From an uncultured Collinsella sp. (GTDB lineage: Bacteria > Actinomycetota > Coriobacteriia > Coriobacteriales > Coriobacteriaceae), in contig CATZRJ010000076.1 in the NCBI GenBank assembly GCA_958423535.1, positions 1-5,925 on the forward strand: 5,925 bases of DNA, written 5' to 3'. Under the pieces are notes generated by a model. It saw only the letters and a program-made list of their open reading frames with translations. It was not told where the DNA came from and did not search any database. The translations under genes were made by a program, and so were the position numbers. Positions 5,087 through 5,925 of the stretch are shown one piece after another (the first letter of the stretch is position 1; each line of letters opens with the position of its first letter).

Positions 5087-5925
5087 ATGGCACTTGTTAC
5101 CACCGAAAAGATGCTCAAGGACGCTCAGGCCGGCCACTACGCCGTCGGCGCGTTCAACGTCGAGAACCTCGAGTTTGTTATGGCCGTTCTGGCCGCTGCC
5201 GAGGAGACCAAGTCCCCCGTCATCATGCAGACCACCCCGGGCACCATCAAGACCGCTGGTCTGGACTACTTCTACGGCATGGTCAAGGCTGCCGCCGAGC
5301 GCGCTTCCGTGCCCGTCGCCCTGCACCTCGATCACGGCGATGGCTATGACCGCTGCATGCAGGCTTTCCGCACTGGCTACACCTCCGTCATGATCGATGG
5401 CTCGCACGAGTCCTTCGAGGACAACATCGCCCTGACCAAGTCCGTCGCCGACGCTGGCCGCGCCATGGGCGTGCCTGTCGAGGCCGAGCTCGGTAAGGTC
5501 GGCGGCAAGGAGGACGACGGTCCCGCGGTTGAGGGCGAGAGCCCCTACACCGATCCTGCCGAGGCTAAGGAGTTCGTCGAGCGCACTGGCTGCACCTCCC
5601 TCGCTATTGGCGTTGGCACCAGCCACGGTGTGTACACGAGCGATCCGCACATCGAGCAGTCCGTGGTCAAGGCCATCCGCGACGCCGTTGACGTGCCGCT
5701 GGTTCTGCATGGCACCTCCGGTGTGCCCGATGAGCAGGTCGCCGAGGCCGTGAAGAACGGCATCTGCAAGGTCAACTACGCCACCGAGCTGCGTCAGGCC
5801 TACACCAAGGGCTTCATGGCCTACATGGCCGAGAACCCTGCCTGCTTCGATCCCAAGAAGCCGGCCAAGGAGGGTATGCGTGAGATCACCGAGCTGGTTA
5901 AGATCCGCATGACCAACCTCAACTC
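5087..5925 (+). CDS. Class II fructose/tagatose-bisphosphate aldolase (3' end cut by window)
   Basis: This zinc-dependent aldolase would cleave fructose-1,6- or tagatose-1,6-bisphosphate to dihydroxyacetone phosphate and glyceraldehyde-3-phosphate in the cytoplasm. There are 279 complete codons, and relatives are about 285 aa, so only the last few residues are missing. Residues line up position for position with GatY/KbaY: catalytic Asp82 and zinc ligand His83 in HLDHGD, Asp104 in MIDGSH, Glu134 in EAELGKVGG, zinc ligands His180 (GTSHGVY) and His208 (LHGTSG), and the phosphate-binding segment around 230-234 (NYATE). The PGT motif at 51-53 is also shared with GatY-like enzymes. ATG 5087 is chosen for its ribosome binding site and because its N-terminus matches family starts. 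Codon use is extremely biased (every Lys is AAG and nearly every Ile ATC), suggesting high expression and perhaps a glycolytic role. Fructose versus tagatose preference is not settled. It is divergent from the DeoR-type regulator. Confidence 0.93.
   Translation, partial: MALVTTEKMLKDAQAGHYAVGAFNVENLEFVMAVLAAAEETKSPVIMQTTPGTIKTAGLDYFYGMVKAAAERASVPVALHLDHGDGYDRCMQAFRTGYTSVMIDGSHESFEDNIALTKSVADAGRAMGVPVEAELGKVGGKEDDGPAVEGESPYTDPAEAKEFVERTGCTSLAIGVGTSHGVYTSDPHIEQSVVKAIRDAVDVPLVLHGTSGVPDEQVAEAVKNGICKVNYATELRQAYTKGFMAYMAENPACFDPKKPAKEGMREITELVKIRMTNLN

Overview
This window is a GC-rich bacterial chromosome segment of ordinary accessory metabolism. Codon choice is strongly biased to G or C at third positions (AAG, GAG, CTC, GCC), and the gaps between genes are much richer in A/T. 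The protein variants resemble those of Coriobacteriia (Actinomycetota), with a gut Collinsella-like organism my best guess. That assignment rests on overall impression and codon style, with no marker gene to confirm it.

Layout from left to right. Positions 1-1228, minus strand: the first codons of an unidentified downstream gene overlap the stop of a galactokinase (galK, 401 aa). Positions 1229-1566: a 338-base divergent control region with three copies of a 14-base pseudo-palindrome, a good candidate operator for the LacI-type regulator next door. Positions 1567-2598, plus strand: that LacI/GalR regulator (343 aa, GTG start). Positions 2728-3888, plus strand: a class A flavodiiron protein (FprA type, 386 aa) with all diiron ligands. 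A 34-base perfect palindrome at 3911-3944 serves as a bidirectional terminator between it and the convergent DeoR-family regulator (3948-4751, minus strand, 267 aa). Positions 4752-5086: a 335-base divergent control region, A/T-rich in its first half and full of TTTTC/GAAAA boxes. Positions 5087-5925, plus strand: a class II fructose/tagatose-bisphosphate aldolase, cut by the window end only a few residues short of the family length.

How the parts fit. There are two divergent regulator-enzyme pairs, LacI-type with galactokinase and DeoR-type with aldolase. Between them is an oxygen or nitric-oxide detoxifying flavoprotein with its own promoter and terminator. Galactokinase is the entry step of the Leloir pathway, and the gene coupled to it is plausibly the uridylyltransferase. 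The aldolase could serve glycolysis or tagatose-bisphosphate cleavage. Its active-site layout matches GatY/KbaY, but its very biased codon use suggests a highly expressed central enzyme.

I see no RNA genes, CRISPR array, insertion sequence or phage gene, and no clearly new multi-gene system. The most interesting signals are regulatory: the triplicated operator-like motif, the box cluster and structured leader before the aldolase, and an inverted repeat over the flavoprotein promoter. The galactokinase also has a non-canonical sugar-binding signature.
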